Both the position numbers and the translations under genes were made by a program. Of a DNA stretch of 64,000 bases, positions 11,699 to 24,629 are shown piece by piece (the stretch's first letter is position 1; every line of letters begins with the position of its first letter). Source of the DNA: Mugil cephalus (taxonomy: Eukaryota; Chordata; Actinopteri; Mugiliformes; Mugilidae); contig NC_061781.1 of assembly GCF_022458985.1 (NCBI RefSeq), forward strand, positions 21,105,001 to 21,169,000. The letters are read 5' to 3'. The notes under the pieces were generated by a model, which was not told the DNA's origin, ran no database searches, and worked only from the letters and a program-made list of their open reading frames with translations.

Positions 11699-14600
11699 TT
11701 ACAGTATCTTTTCACAAATCCAAAGCAGAGATGACGCACATGGAAGATCATTCCAAGTAGGTTTGCCATCATTTTTGATATGTGCACAGTCTTCTTCACC
11801 ATACTTTGGGATTTCACCTCCGTTGTCAGGTTGATTTGTACTCCAGTAACTGGAAGGTGAGTGAATGACAGAATCACTGTTAATGTTTGACAAATGAATC
11901 ATATAGAAACAGTGTAAATAGTCAAACACATAAGCCAGGGCCGAGGGTGGTTGCTCAGATTGTTTTCTACTAGTTCATCTACATTTCAGTTTTGCAAGAA
12001 TGTTCATTTTTGTGTGGCAGATGAAATTAATAAAAGATTCTCATTGTGGAAAACAACAGACTTACTTCAGAGTCAGTGGAGTCCCATCAACCCATTCCCA
12101 GGTTCCTTCCACTTCTCTGTCATTCAAACCAATCCAATTTGTTTTTTTGATGATCTTAGAGACAAAACCCTGTTCATCATGCAAAAGTGAATTTAAGTGT
12201 AGCACCACAACATAAAAAGCAATGTTACGCATTTACCATGTATGAATGACTACATTTGCAAACACAATAACAAGCACACAGGACCTGTTCTTCATTGCTG
12301 TCTATCACCATCAGATCTGCTCCTCTGTTTCTACAGTCTTGTCTTGCTTCATCCCAGGAACCAGATGCTTCAGAGAGGAAATAACAGGAACAACTGAACA
12401 TTTTCCATCCTTCAGGACATGTTTTCTCTGGAAGAAATATCACACCAGTATTAATATACAGTAATTTCTCCTACTCATCTGTGTTCCTGATCTCATCAAC
12501 CTGCCAAAAAAACTGTTGTACTGGTGGTCATTTGAATATAATTCCATATGGATATAGATAGAAGGTCTCAAAGAAAGATATGTTAAATCACAATGCGGCA
12601 TCCAAAGACTCACTCTGTTTAGACAAACTCTTGCTGGTCTGGAGAAGCTCAGTCAGGTTGTCTCTGAGGGCAGAGAGCTCTGTAGCTGAATCTTGGACTG
12701 AGTTATGGTCTGAAATGAGTAAAGACAAACATCGACCATGTTGTGACAATTCAAATTTCTGCTGGGAAACTTTTGAACCTGTCATAGGTGTGGATGTTAC
12801 TTAGACATACAACAGGCACACACACAAAAACAGTCTAGGAACATGGTACCAGGAGAAAATACCTCGACCAAAACTGAACTTTGTACGTCAACCAGAGGAG
12901 TCGAAGTTGACAGGAAACGTTGATGAAAATTGGAAAGTACTGTATGTGCTGGCCATCGGACTGGACGGCAGCGACAAGTGGAAGATAGCACTGTTGCTAA
13001 CAGTGGCAGGCCGTAGTGCACTAGACATGTACAACACGTTTGTCTTCAGATGACCAAGAAGATAAGTTCAACGTGGTCATGGCAAAATTCGAGGAGTACG
13101 ACACGCCAAGAAAGAATAAGACATATCAGCGATATGTTTTCAGAAACCGTGTTCAGAAAGACTGAACGATGTCTGAAGAGACGATTGAATAGTATGTCAC
13201 AGACCTGAGGCTGAAAAGTCAGTCATGCAACTTCGGCATGTTTTTTTGATTCAGTGATACGTGACCAGATCGTGATTGGTGTACTGGACAATAGAGTGAG
13301 AATGCAACTCTGATGGAATACAGGGAGTGGGAGTTTTTATTTATGATGTTGTCGTCTGGGGCAAAACAAAAGAGGAGCATGATGCAAGGCTGCACAGAGT
13401 CGTCACTCAGGCGCAAAAGTCAGGTTGTCATGCCCTCTGTCCCTACTCCCTAGTGTGTGTGTGTGCGGACTTGATTACAGATGGGAGACTGGATTGGAGA
13501 TCCCTCAGCTGCTGCTAATTAACCCTGGGCATTTAAGTTCTGGAGCCACAGTCAGACTTCCCTGCTTTAGAGTCCACCAACCTGGTCCTGACACAGGTCT
13601 AAAACTTAACAAGAACAAATGCCAATTTGGGGTGAAATAAATAACCCATCTGGGAGAAACTGTCAGAGGCAGTGGTACAGCCAGATTCAGATAAGGTCAG
13701 GGCAATTGCTGAAATGCCTGTACCACAGGACAAAAATGATCTGCAGAGAGCCTTAGGCTTAGTTAAATACTTGGGAAAATTTGTCCCGAACGTCTCAGCT
13801 AACACTAAAGCATTGATAAGTCTGCTAGAGAATAATACAATGTGGCAGTGGATGCCAGAGCATAAGAATGGGAGTGGCTAAAGAACAGTTTAATCAATGA
13901 GCCAGTCCTGAAATTCTATGAGCAGGACAAACCGTTAAAGGTGTCCACAGATGCATCTAAAACCGGCCTAGGACCCGTGCTGCTTCAAAAGCATGACACA
14001 GAGTGGTATCCTGTCACATATGCGTCTCGCACAATGACTAGTGCAGAAAGAAATTACGCACAAATTGAGAAAGAGACATTGGGGGCTGTCTATGGCTGTG
14101 AGACGTTCCATAATTATGTTTATGGTCGACCAGTGACACTGGAAACTGATCATAAACCACTAATAGCAATCTCACAGAAGCCACTGGGTGATGCACCACC
14201 ACGTATTCCACCAACGCTTAATGCTAAGCCTTCAGAAATGTGATGTTAACTTTGACTTCACTTTAAACGCAAGGACTATCGGTTAGTCATGGACTGTCAT
14301 TCCAACTACCCAGAATTCACATGTCTTAGTGACACAACTGCAGAGAAAGTTGTGACACACACAAAAGCAATCTTTGCACGCCATGGGATTCCTGTGACTG
14401 TGATAAGTGACAATGGTCCACAATTCTCGAGCCAATGCTTTGAGGACTTTGCAGGAAAGTATGGTTTTGAGCATGTGACCTTGAGCCCTCTCTATCCGTA
14501 ATCGAATGCATTAGCAGAGAAGGGAGTGCAGATAGTCAAGTGTATTCTGAAAAAAAAAAAGCTGCAGAAAATGCAGAAGATCCACACCTTGCCATCCTGA

Positions 14601-16275
14601 ACTACAGGGCATCACCACTTGAAAATGGGCTTTCACCAGCCGAAATGCTCATGAAAAGAAAGCTCAGGACCAGGCTTCCAGCAGCCACATACCAGAAGGA
14701 AAAGTATGTGACAACGCGTCCAGATGTGAGACAGATTGAACTGTACAACAGAGCAACTAAGGCTCTGGGCCCACTCTCACAGGAGGACATTGTGAGGGTG
14801 AGGTGTGATGGACAGCGGGGACCACTAGCTAAGGTGGTCAAGGAGACAACACCTAGATCATATGAAGTCATCACAGAGCATGGGACACAAATGAGGCGGA
14901 ACAGAAGGCATCTGCTCAAAGTGCCTCAGAGAGAAATCATGGACAATTACACAAATGACATGTCAGACATCTCAGACCAAGCCTGTTCTGAGACAGACAA
15001 ACACACACCAACTGATGTCACACAGGGTTATAGGCCGAAAAGACAGATTGTGAAACCAAAGAGACTGAAGAGAAATAAAAAAATAAATTAATAAAATAAA
15101 CAAAAGCGGAAGAGAAACAGAGTGTAAACAGCACACACATGTTAAGGGTGTTATGTTCTAAACAGTTAAAGTGCCAGAAAGGAAATTGTGTTAAGATGAA
15201 GCAATTGAATGTTAGTATATTGTGAATTTGATTTAAAAGGAATTTATTTCTCTTGTATGTACAAGAAGACTTTGAAAAAAAGGAAGATGTATTGAGATGT
15301 AATGATCAGTGTTACCACTAGTTAGCACTAGGCACTTACCTGAAGTGTATGCAACACGGAAGTGTGGTTGTTTGCAGTATACATTGATGTTGAACTACAT
15401 GCGTGAGTACGTCTTGTCAGTACAGGAACAACTCAAAAAACACGAAGTGGTCTCCAAATGCACTAGATCCTAAACTGATAAAGTATCTGTGGGATGATCC
15501 ACACAGCCCCCTCCCCTGAACCCATAGGAACCAAAGTCCCCCACTAACAACATTCTGAGCCACATCAGAGGGATAGTAGAATAACATGAAATGATTTCAT
15601 TTATCTCCATAAATTAATGTTATCTCCTCCTGTAAGTCAATGTACACTGATTCAACAGAACTCGTAAACTGGTTTATGTAGCCTTTGAAATATCTAAACT
15701 CAAAGGCAGAATTATAACTGTGTTTAACTTTATAGCATCACTGGATTCAGTTAGCACAGCTGTTTTCAATAGAAACCCAAGGTAAATTCAAACGGAGTTG
15801 TGGTGTGTTTAGAAGAGTATTCACTTCTATTTGTTTTCAGAGTGCAGAGGAGTTAGGCTTCTACAAATGACAACAAAAAACTTTTCAGCCTAAAAGACTG
15901 AGACTTTTTGTTCGATGAACTCTGTGCAGCACACAACGCCTGTACCGCGTCATGTCCCTATAGGAAACAATAAACCAAAAATGTGGTGATGCCATTAAAA
16001 ATCTATTACCAAATAACTTGTGTAAACCAAACTCACAGAAGACACCAAAGACGATGAGTCCAACCAATAGGAAAACATTCAGCAGTCCCAGAAAGATACT
16101 AACACCTAAACATGAACTCCTCTTGGAGCCCCTTGGACCTGAACAGAGAAAACAACAACAATAATGAAAAATGATAATATGCACCTATTCATCTCTCAGT
16201 CAGTTTATTCTTACCTGAGTGATTTGTTGAATGTTTTGGGTTGACAGATCTGACATTGACATAAATACCATCCAT
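11699..16275 (-). CDS. C-type lectin receptor, gene 3 (short stalk)
   Basis: Six exons in transcript order: 16215-16275, 16037-16138, 12614-12709, 12285-12427, 12066-12169, 11699-11849. They total 657 nt, 218 aa. The tail MDGIYVNVRSVNPK has the YxN motif. The membrane segment is [20 protein letters not shown]. The stalk exon is only 96 nt: it reads DHNSVQDSATEL...LLQTSK then jumps to SLSKQ, so all heptad units are gone in frame. The lectin domain has KTCPEGWKMFSCSCYF, WIGLND, QPDNGG, GEEDC and WNDLPC and ends CEKIL-stop. Intron 2 is more than 3 kb and carries a Gypsy element nested in a Tc1-like remnant. The frame is intact, so a short-necked receptor is possible. Pairing of the distal exons 1-2 with exons 3-6 rests on phase and order. 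Confidence 0.85.
12752..12812 (-). mobile_element. Tc1-like remnant, left piece split by Gypsy
   Basis: The phrase 'ctgctgggaaacttttg' followed by 'gtggatgttacttagacat' is the reverse complement of sequence in the Tc1-derived repeats at 17342-17753 and 26917-27394. The matching remainder resumes at about 15435, after the Gypsy element. Confidence 0.65.
12813..15434 (+). mobile_element. Degenerate Ty3/Gypsy retrotransposon in intron 2 of gene 3
   Basis: Plus-strand decayed gag-pol order: a gag-like region (about 12850-13320), a reverse-transcriptase remnant (about 13590-13830), RNase H (13930-14245), integrase core (14289-14530) and integrase C-terminus (14540-15091). It has stops, frameshifts and deletions and cannot be functional as read. 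A possible 3' LTR starts near 15149 (TGTTATGTTC) after a purine-rich stretch. No matching 5' LTR is seen, so the element is truncated. It lies antisense to gene 3. Confidence 0.85.
13930..15091 (+). pseudogene. Gypsy pol remnant (RNase H and integrase)
   Basis: The RNase H segment shows STDASKTGLG, a YASRTMTSAERNY-type motif and ETDHKPL. The integrase core segment shows ISDNGPQFSS, consistent with the second catalytic aspartate region. The C-terminal part has NYRASPLENGLSPAEMLM, typical of Gypsy integrases. Several frames and stop codons separate the parts, including a stop just before the region that would hold the last acidic residue. Confidence 0.85.
15435..15570 (-). mobile_element. Tc1-like remnant, right piece
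   Basis: Reverse complement of the block near 17440-17540 and 27060-27160 (for example 'ctcccctgaacccatagga' against 'tcctatgggttgaggggag'). With the piece at 12752-12812 it shows that the Gypsy element landed inside an older Tc1 derivative. Confidence 0.65.
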
Positions 16276-16362
16276 TGCTCGCAAGGACGCAGGTGATTTC
16301 CTAGATGCTAATGTCTGTGAACTGAAACTTCTGTGGGTTTCAGTTGTTCTCTTTCTTTCTTT

Positions 16363-16389
16363 TTTTAAGGAAGTCACATGCTTCAGAGG
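16363..16389 (-). promoter_or_regulatory. Conserved promoter-proximal element, gene 3
   Basis: TTTTAAGGAAGTCACATGCT, as read on the + strand, lies about 90 bp upstream of the ATG of gene 3. It is the same ETS-core plus E-box arrangement as in genes 2, 4 and 5. Confidence 0.6.
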
Positions 16390-16429
16390 TAATGAATGTA
16401 GGTGGCTGACATTACCACTGAATTTGGTT

Positions 16430-16740
16430 ATTTATTTATTTTAGCCTTTATTTTACCAGCTCGAAGCCTGGCCAAGACAGCAGCTTAGGAAAGTTGTGAC
16501 AATTAGGAACAAACAGGAACTCACACAACAACAGAAATGCAATACATAGAAGATACAAAACAGGAATGGGACTCAGGATTTACATTAAAACAAGAAGAAG
16601 TGTTATATATAGGTGCTCCAAGGTCTCTCACACAGGTTCTCCAAGATGCAAGGGTGATGAGTTCCTTTAATCTTTAAGTTTTCTGCAGTGAGTTCCAAGC
16701 AGTAGATGGACTTTACTTAAAAAAAAGTGTTAACCAAATT
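16430..16740. repeat. Dispersed repeat upstream of gene 3
   Basis: Starts in a TTTATT-rich stretch followed by 'agcctttattttaccag' and 'agcctggccaagacagcag', a form common to fish dispersed repeats. A short reverse copy of its end is near 52970-53010. It accounts for the extra distance between gene 3 and its upstream exon-6 relic. Confidence 0.45.
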
Positions 16741-17104
16741 CAGAGTGGTATAAGTACAAATTGTTGGAAACTAAACAGTTGCTTTGGGTCTTAGAATGAA
16801 ATGGTTATCTTGAGAAAAGTAACAAAAGTCAGAAGTTAGCACTTTTCTGAAAAATATTCTTGATCTTGATAGACTGTGTACAGTCTATAGATGTTTATCT
16901 CAAGATCTGTTAAATGCTACCATGCTAACAAAACAAACAAGCAGGAATAATGCAGCTACACGTAAAGTGACGTCACATCTTCTGGTCGTTAGCCACTATA
17001 GTCTGTTACATCTGTTTAAAATGTGTTACTGCACACTTTCCAATTTCATTTATATCCATACAATGCATGTACAAACATATTTGTGTATAATTACAACTGC
17101 TTAG

Positions 17105-17225
17105 ACTGGAAAGGCATGTCCAAGTTTATTGTCTGATCACATACACCGGTGTTGGACTTTTTTACTCACAAATCCATTGGATAAAAGTTTCTCATGTCAA
17201 ATGTCATGAAAACCTGCAATGGGCA
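17105..17225 (-). pseudogene. Orphan lectin exon 6 relic upstream of gene 3
   Basis: The reverse strand keeps the end of a gene-6-type terminal exon ('caatggatttgtgag' followed by the diverged stop region), then drifts. No accompanying exons are seen. After subtracting the inserted repeat at 16430-16740 it lies about 0.5 kb upstream of gene 3. Confidence 0.6.
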
Positions 17226-17341
17226 CAAGTGGAGATAAGAGCAGCCTGAATAAAGATTCCTCTCCCCTTAAGTCTAAATAGAACAGACAAAAGACCAGTG
17301 AAAGTATTTTAATGGCAGATGATAAAACACATTTACTGCAT

Positions 17342-17753
17342 ATACACCAACCTAGCATAACATTACGACCACCTTCCTAATATTGTGTGAGTCTCCCTTG
17401 TGGATCCAAAACAGTTGTGACTCATCAGAGAATGAACATGGGCCTTTGGGTCCTATGGGTTGAGGGGAGGGGCCTCTGTGGATCATCTCCCAGATAGTTG
17501 ATAAGTTTGGGATACAGTGAATTTGGAGGCCAGGTCAACACCTTGTGCTGTTCCACATATTTTTTGAGTTGGGATGGCTGCTGCCATCAGGGAGTGTCAT
17601 TTCTATGGGGTGGGCGCTGGGGGGTGCTAACATCCACATGAATGAATGCCAGGTCCAAAAGTTTCCCAGCAGAACACTGAATTGTCATCAGACGCTCAAC
17701 GTTATTTACTTCTCCTGTCAGTGGTCATAATATTATGGCTGGACAGTGTTTGT
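17342..17753. mobile_element. Internally deleted Tc1-like element, 3' of gene 4
   Basis: The left end has 'gcataacattacgaccacc' and the right end 'gtggtcataatattatggc', which are inverted versions of each other and match the TIRs of a common fish Tc1-like family. The interior keeps pieces of transposase coding sequence ('aggccaggtcaacacctt'), but no open frame. Sister copies lie at 26917-27394, 41730-41996 and 56793-57330. This one is about 195 bp beyond the stop of gene 4, the same place as the copy beyond gene 5. Confidence 0.8.
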
Positions 17754-17948
17754 ACACATACAGCCAAAGAATTAATTATCTTCCTTGGGAAAACAGGGTT
17801 TAATTACAAAGAAAGAAAGAAAAGAGCAGCGGATAATTCATTTAAATGCAACACTTAAGTCGTAGATAGAAATACCAGTCATGCAGAAGTTAAAAATGTA
17901 ACTGATTTACATGCAGTATATAAACTTTAAACAACGCGTACAACAGAG

Positions 17949-20900
17949 TTATGGTATTCTTTCACAGACCCACTGCAGAGATGATGTACATGAAAGATCA
18001 TTCCAAGAAGTGCTGTCATCACTTCTGATATGAACGCAGTTTTCTTCACCATACTTTGGGATTCCACCTCCATTATCAGGTTGATTTGTTCTCCAGTATC
18101 TAGAGGGTGAGTAAACGACGGAATCACTGCACTGTTTATCTTTGACAAATGAATCATCTGGAAACAATGTAAACAGTCAAACACACACATCAGTGTGAAA
18201 TGCTTGTTGAAAAGTTTCTCTAACCCCAGATACCCAAAGTCTTCATTGTCCAGCTACAATGTTGTTTTTCCTTGGCTCTATCTACAATTGAGAGAAATAT
18301 CCTCTGGAAAAAAAGTTCTTCTGTCTCTATGTGCCCAAAATCTCTGTTGTTGAGCTACAATGTTATTTATCCTTTGACGAAACTGAATAAAAGATAAAAA
18401 CAATAGACTTACTTCAGAGTCAGTGGAGTCCCATCAACCCATTTCCAGATTCCTTCATTATCTCTGTCATTCAAACCAATCCAAGTTGGTCTCTTGGTAA
18501 AGTCCACGAGGAATTTCTGTTCAAAAGGAAGAAAAACATGTTTAACTTTTAAACCACAATCTACACTGCCTGGTCAAAAAAAAAAAAAAAAAAAAAAAGT
18601 CTCCACCTGGATTTTACTAAGTAAATAGGTACGAGCATCATATTGGATAATTACTCCATGGGTGATTATTTTTCAACTGGCAACATGTTATTTAACCCCA
18701 ACTGATGCAATGAGAAGCTTGTGAATCTGTTTAAGAAGGGTCAAATCATTGGCATGATCAGGCAGAGAAAACATCTAAGGAGATTGAAGCAGAAAGTTGT
18801 CAAATTAGGTTAAAAACTGTACAACACTCTATCCATCCATCCATCCATCCATCCATCCATCTAAGGACCATGTTCGATTGTGAAAGCAAGAGCTTCTGCA
18901 CATGTACAATGTGAAGGGAACTCAAAGGACTGGGACCGAACTGATGTTTAGCCATAAGAAAACCATTAATCAGTGAGGCTAACCAGATAAAAAGGTTTCA
19001 ATTTGCTAGGGAAGATTGGACTCTGGAGAAATGGAAGAAGGTCATGTGGTCTGATAAGTCCACATTCACCCTGTTCCAGACTGATCCTGCAGCTGCTCAG
19101 CTCTGGGTTCAGCAACATTATGTGACCAAAGAATGAGGTCAGCAGACAACCTGAATATACTGAATGACCTGGTTATTCCATCAGTGGATTTTTTTTCTTC
19201 TCTGATGCCACAGGCATATTCCAAAATGACAATGCCAGGATTCCTCTGGCTCAAAGAGTGGTTCAGGGAGCATGGATGGATTGGCCACCCCAAAGCCCAG
19301 ACCTGAACCCCATTGAGAATCTTTGGGATGTACTGGAGAACGCTTTGAACGGTGGTCAGACTCCCCCATCATCAGTACAAGATCTTGGTGAAAAATGAAT
19401 GCAACACTGTCTCATCTTCGTCATTTATCCGGGTCCAGGTAGCGGGGGCAGCAGCTTCAGGAGGGAGGTCCAGATGGCCCTCTCCCTGGCCACTTCCACC
19501 AGCTCCTCTGGAGGAATCCCAGGCGCTCCCAAGCCAGACGGGAGATGTAATCCCTCCATGCGACCCTGATTCCTCTTGTCCGAACCACCTCAACTGACTC
19601 CTCTCGACGTGGAGGAGCAGCGGTTCTACTCTGAGCTCTTCCCGAGAGTCCGAGCTCCTTAACCTGTCTCTAAGTCTGAGGCCAGCCACCCTACGGAGGA
19701 AACTCATTTCGGCCGCTTGTATCCGTGATCTTGTTCTTTCACCCAAAGTTGATGACCATACGTGAGGGTTGGAACATAGATTGACCGGTAAATTGAGAGC
19801 TTTGCCTTTCTGATTCGCTCTCTTCACCACGACAGACTGGTTAAGCGCCCGTAACTCCGTAACTACTTGAACTCCACTTGAGGCAGGAATTCCTCCTCGA
19901 CCTGGAGCAAGCAATCCACCCTTTTCTGACTGAGAACCATGGCCTCAGACTTGAAAGTGCTGATCTTCATTCCAGTCGCTTCACACTCGGCTACAAACCG
20001 CCCCAGCAAGAGCTGGAAGTCGCAGTTCGATGAAGCTAAGAGGACCGCATCATCTGCAAAAAGCAGCGATGAGATCCTCTGATCACCGAACTCGACACCC
20101 TCCACCTCCACCAATTCTGTCCATTAAGGTTATGAACAGAACCGGTGACAAAGGCCCACATTGTTTCTCTTTGATCTGAGGTTCCACTATTGATCAGAAC
20201 CTCTTTTTTTCAGCACCCTTGCATAGACTTTCCCAGGGAGGCTGAGGAGTGTGATGCCCCTATAGTTGGAACACAGCCTCTAGTCCCCTTTCTTAAAGAT
20301 GGGAACCACCATCCCACTCTGCCACTCCAGAGGCACTGCCCCAGATGTCCATGCAATGTTGCAGAGGCATGTCAACTAAGACAGCCTTACCACATCCGGA
20401 GCCTTGAGATGCCCAGGGCAGATGTCATCCTCTCATGGGGCTCTACCGTCGGGTCGTTACTTCACCACATCAGCGACTTCTGCCCCAGAGATAGGATGGC
20501 CCAACCCCAGGCCCGCCGGCTCTGTTTCCCCTAAGGAATACATGTTAGTGGGATTGAGGAGCTGCTCAAAGTATTTCTTCCCAGCAGACCCTCACTATTC
20601 GTTTGGGCCTACCAGGTCCGCATGGCAAAATCCCCTGCCATCTGATCCAACTCACCACCAGGTGGTGATCAGATGACAGCTCTGCTCCCCTCTTCACCCG
20701 AGTGTCCAGATCATACGTTCGCAGGTCAGATGATATGACGACAAAGTCAGTCATCGACCTACGACATAGGCCGTCATGGTGCCAAGAGTACCAGTGATCA
20801 ACCTTATGTTCAAACATGGTGTTAGTTATAGACAGACTGTAACTTGCACAGAAGTCCAATAACTGAACACCACTCGGGTCCAGATCAGGCAAGCCGTTCC

Positions 20901-23900
20901 TCCCAATCACGCCCGTCCAAGTCACGCTGTCATTGCCTCCAGAAGGACAATGGAGTCCCCAGTCAGGACACAGTCCAGTGCCCAATCTAAGGTCTCAAAA
21001 AGGGCGGGTACTCTGAACTGCTGTTCAGCACATAAGCGCAAACAACAGTCAGGACCTGTTCCCCGACCCGAAGGTGCAGGGAAGCAACTCTTTTGTCCAT
21101 CCGGGAAAACCCCAGCATACTGGCAAAGAGTCTTGGGGCAACCAAAAAGCACACCCTGGCCCTCCGTCTCTCACCCGCAGCAATTCCAGCAAAGAAGAGA
21201 GTCGAACACCTTTCAAGGACTTGGGTTCCTGTGCCGACACTGTGTCGAGGTGAGGTCGACTATATCAAGTCGATAACGCTCAACCTCTTCCACAAGCTCT
21301 GGCTCCTTCCCCGCCAGGAAGGTGGCGTTCCATGTTCCAAAAGCCAGTTTCCATACCCGAGGATCCGCCCGCCAAGGCCCCCGCCTTGGTCCACCGCCTT
21401 GGTCCGCCGCCCAATCTGCACTGCACCGGCCCCTTCCTGGACCTCCTGCGGGTGGTGGGCCCACAGGGTCCATGTCATCGGTTCGGGCCAGGCCCGGCCG
21501 GACCCCATGGACAAAGGCCCAACCACCAACCACCCGCCTCAACCCCCAGGGTGTGGCTCTGGTAGCCCTCTGGGCCGGGGACACTGACTTTCGCTTGTAC
21601 TTATCATTCAGGATGTTATGAACCGTACTTTGTCTGACCCTTCACCTGGGACCAATCTGCCTTGGAAGACCAGGGCAGAAGCTTCTGATCGAAAGAATGA
21701 AACTAAAGGTTGTCTAATGAAATATTTTGACCTTATTTTTGCCAGGCAGTGTAGTATGTCATGCCAATACAATCATAAAATATTTATAATGACATTTTAT
21801 TTAAATGGAAAATGTGTTAAATATGGTACTCTATGTCTGTAGTGAGACAGGGTTCTAGTTATTCAGTACCTGTTCTTCAGGGCTGTCTATCACCACCAGA
21901 TCTGCTCCTCTGTCTCTACAGTCCTGTCTGCCTTTGTCCCAGGAACCAGACTCTTCATGTAGGAAATAACAGGAACAATTGAACATTTTCCATCCTGCAG
22001 GACATATTTTGTCTGGAAGTAAAAAAAAATATAAAAAAGGGAGACATTATAAATCAACCACTATATGGACTTGTGAAGTTACCCGTACCTTGCCACACTT
22101 CAACGTCCTTTCCGTGCTTGAATGATAAAAAAAAATCCTAAATCCATGGACAAAATTTAAAACAATGCCTGTACATTCTCTATACATGCTCTGTAAAGAA
22201 ACGGTATATAGTATATATTGTATTCAGTATATGTCATTAACTTGAATATGAGCTGGAAAGCAACTGGTGTCCCTATATCCAGTATGGAACTAACAGTTTG
22301 AATTTAATGATTTTTTAAGTTTATTTTTTGACTTTAGTAGTTGTACCTACTTTATGAGCAGTCTCTATAGCCGCTACACATGAAGCCTTCTCATAGTAGA
22401 CTTGAATATTGACATCTCGTTTAGATGTGTGAGTGTGGTTTTGTTTAACATAGGGAGGGCCTTTGTGATCCTCTCACCACTTCTCTATTCTGTGCATGTC
22501 CAAGCCTCTTTATATTGCTGAGCTCAGCAGTTTGGTTTTACTTAAAATGAACCAAACCGTTTTGCAGTTTTTTTCAGCCTCCAATTTCAAACACAAATGC
22601 CACACTTCAACATCCTTTCCATGCTTGAATGATAAAGAATTCCTGAATCCATGGACAGCTATAACTAAATTAAAACTGAGTCTGTACATTAAGTCTATAT
22701 TCAGAATATAGCATTTACTTGAATAAGGACTGGAAAGTCACTGAAATAAAAAATATCTGTTGGTGTCCCAATAGAGGGTATGCAGTGGCATCACTTCCTC
22801 CTGGGGCCACGCCCCTTGAGTGGCAAAAACACAGTGAAACGTATCAGTAAATACAGCGAGACCAGGAAAAATGTTGATTATCAGATAAAATTAAGGACAA
22901 CCATCCATACAGATATGGATTTGCAAAAGTGGATTAGCCTCAGTTTCATTTAGTTTAAGTTAGTTTTAGGTCATTTCAATTATGATAAATGTAGCTAAAT
23001 AAAAGGTGCTGACGCTAAGAGCTTTACTGAGAAGTAACTTTCGCCATCCAATACTGTAGCGTCCGACCGGTTGTTAAAAGGATGACGAGGAGTGATGGCA
23101 AATGTTCTGTTTATTGTTATTTATTGTTGTAACTGAAATAGTTACTGTCGGCTATAACTACACCAAAAAAAAACAACATCCACAAACTTATCTGACAGCC
23201 CTCCAGAACGTAACTTAAGAAGTAACTTAAGGTATGACTTCATCAAAAAATACAGCATGAATTAATATTACCTGACACTAAATGTGAACCACAACACCAG
23301 GTTTCTGTGCCTGGATTCCAGTTGTTTGTTTGTAATGCAGTGATCCATTTACATTGGCAGATATCTGTAAAAATAAATCTCTGACTGCTTTTAAAATCTG
23401 TTGGTACAGTCAGTTGCATATAGTAACCACAGAGCCTTCGCTTGCTGTGACATCATGTGCATACCCTTTATGCAGTATGGACCTAACTGTTGTTCAAATA
23501 TAGTGATTTTTTTTTGTTGATTTTTCAACTTTTTCTTCCATTATCATTGCCATTTCACCAGGACACAAGAGTTTAAAATGATCTTAAACTACAAGCTCAC
23601 TTGTCTTTTGTTTGAAACCAATGACTGTCATTTGACCAGCCCTTGCTGCATTGAGTGATCAAAGGATTTAGAAACCCATTACAATAAATTGTTCCTATGA
23701 TTCTAGGGTCAGAGCTTGTTAAATTACAAGGCCAGGTGACGTAATCACTTCTTCAGTTTCTTAGTGAAAACATGTGCACCATTGAGCAACCAATGAATCA
23801 TATTAAAGACTCACTCTGTTTGGATGAAGTCTGAAGCCTTTCCATTTTTTCAGTCATTTTACTGAGGCTGGCATTCAGCAGGTCTCTCTCTTCAATTATT

Positions 23901-24577
23901 TTAGACAGGTTGATGTGCAGCAGGTCTCTCTCTTCAGTCATGGAGGAGAGTTTGTCATTGCTGGTCTGTAGGAGCTCAGTCAGGTTGTCTTTTATGGCTG
24001 AGAGCTCTACAGCTGAATCATGGACTGAGTTATGGTCTAAAATAAAATAATAATAAAAAGATACAGGTTTCAGAAACACAGATGGAATGACCCACAGAAA
24101 AATACATTCTGTAACTAAGTTCAGTAAATTTGATTTAACTTACTCTGTTTCCGTAAACTAATGTGAGCTCTCCTTTTAATTCAATTTATACTAAACAGAA
24201 AAACGCTTTATGACTGGTTCATGCAGTGTTTGAAATATCTAAACTCAACGATGTTTAAATCCTGAGGCTATGTGCTTTCAAATGAGTTTTTCAATTCTAC
24301 CCATTAATGCTGATACGATTAAAAGGCATAACTGTAACTGTGCTTGATTTTATAGCATCACTAGATGGGACCCAATACAATCAAAATATATCATTGAGGG
24401 TTAATTTGTGAAAAACAAACTCACAGAGGACTCCGACTACGATGAGGCCAACCAACAGGAAAACAGTCAACAGTCCCAAAAAGACAGTGACAGCTAAACA
24501 TAAACTCCTCTCAGAGTTTCTTGGAGCTAAATAGAATAAAAAAGTTAAACAGTACGAAAGTAGAAATTAAAATGATT

Positions 24578-24629
<52 letters not shown>

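Noticed and set aside
13941-15091. Domesticated Gypsy integrase gene
   Set aside because: Multiple stops and frameshifts between and inside domains, no promoter, and antisense within an intron.
20190-20676. Plus-strand ORFs of 90-114 codons
   Set aside because: Also antisense to the same LINE.
21093-21621. Plus-strand proline-rich ORFs up to 164 codons
   Set aside because: Antisense shadow of the GC-rich start of the LINE on the minus strand.
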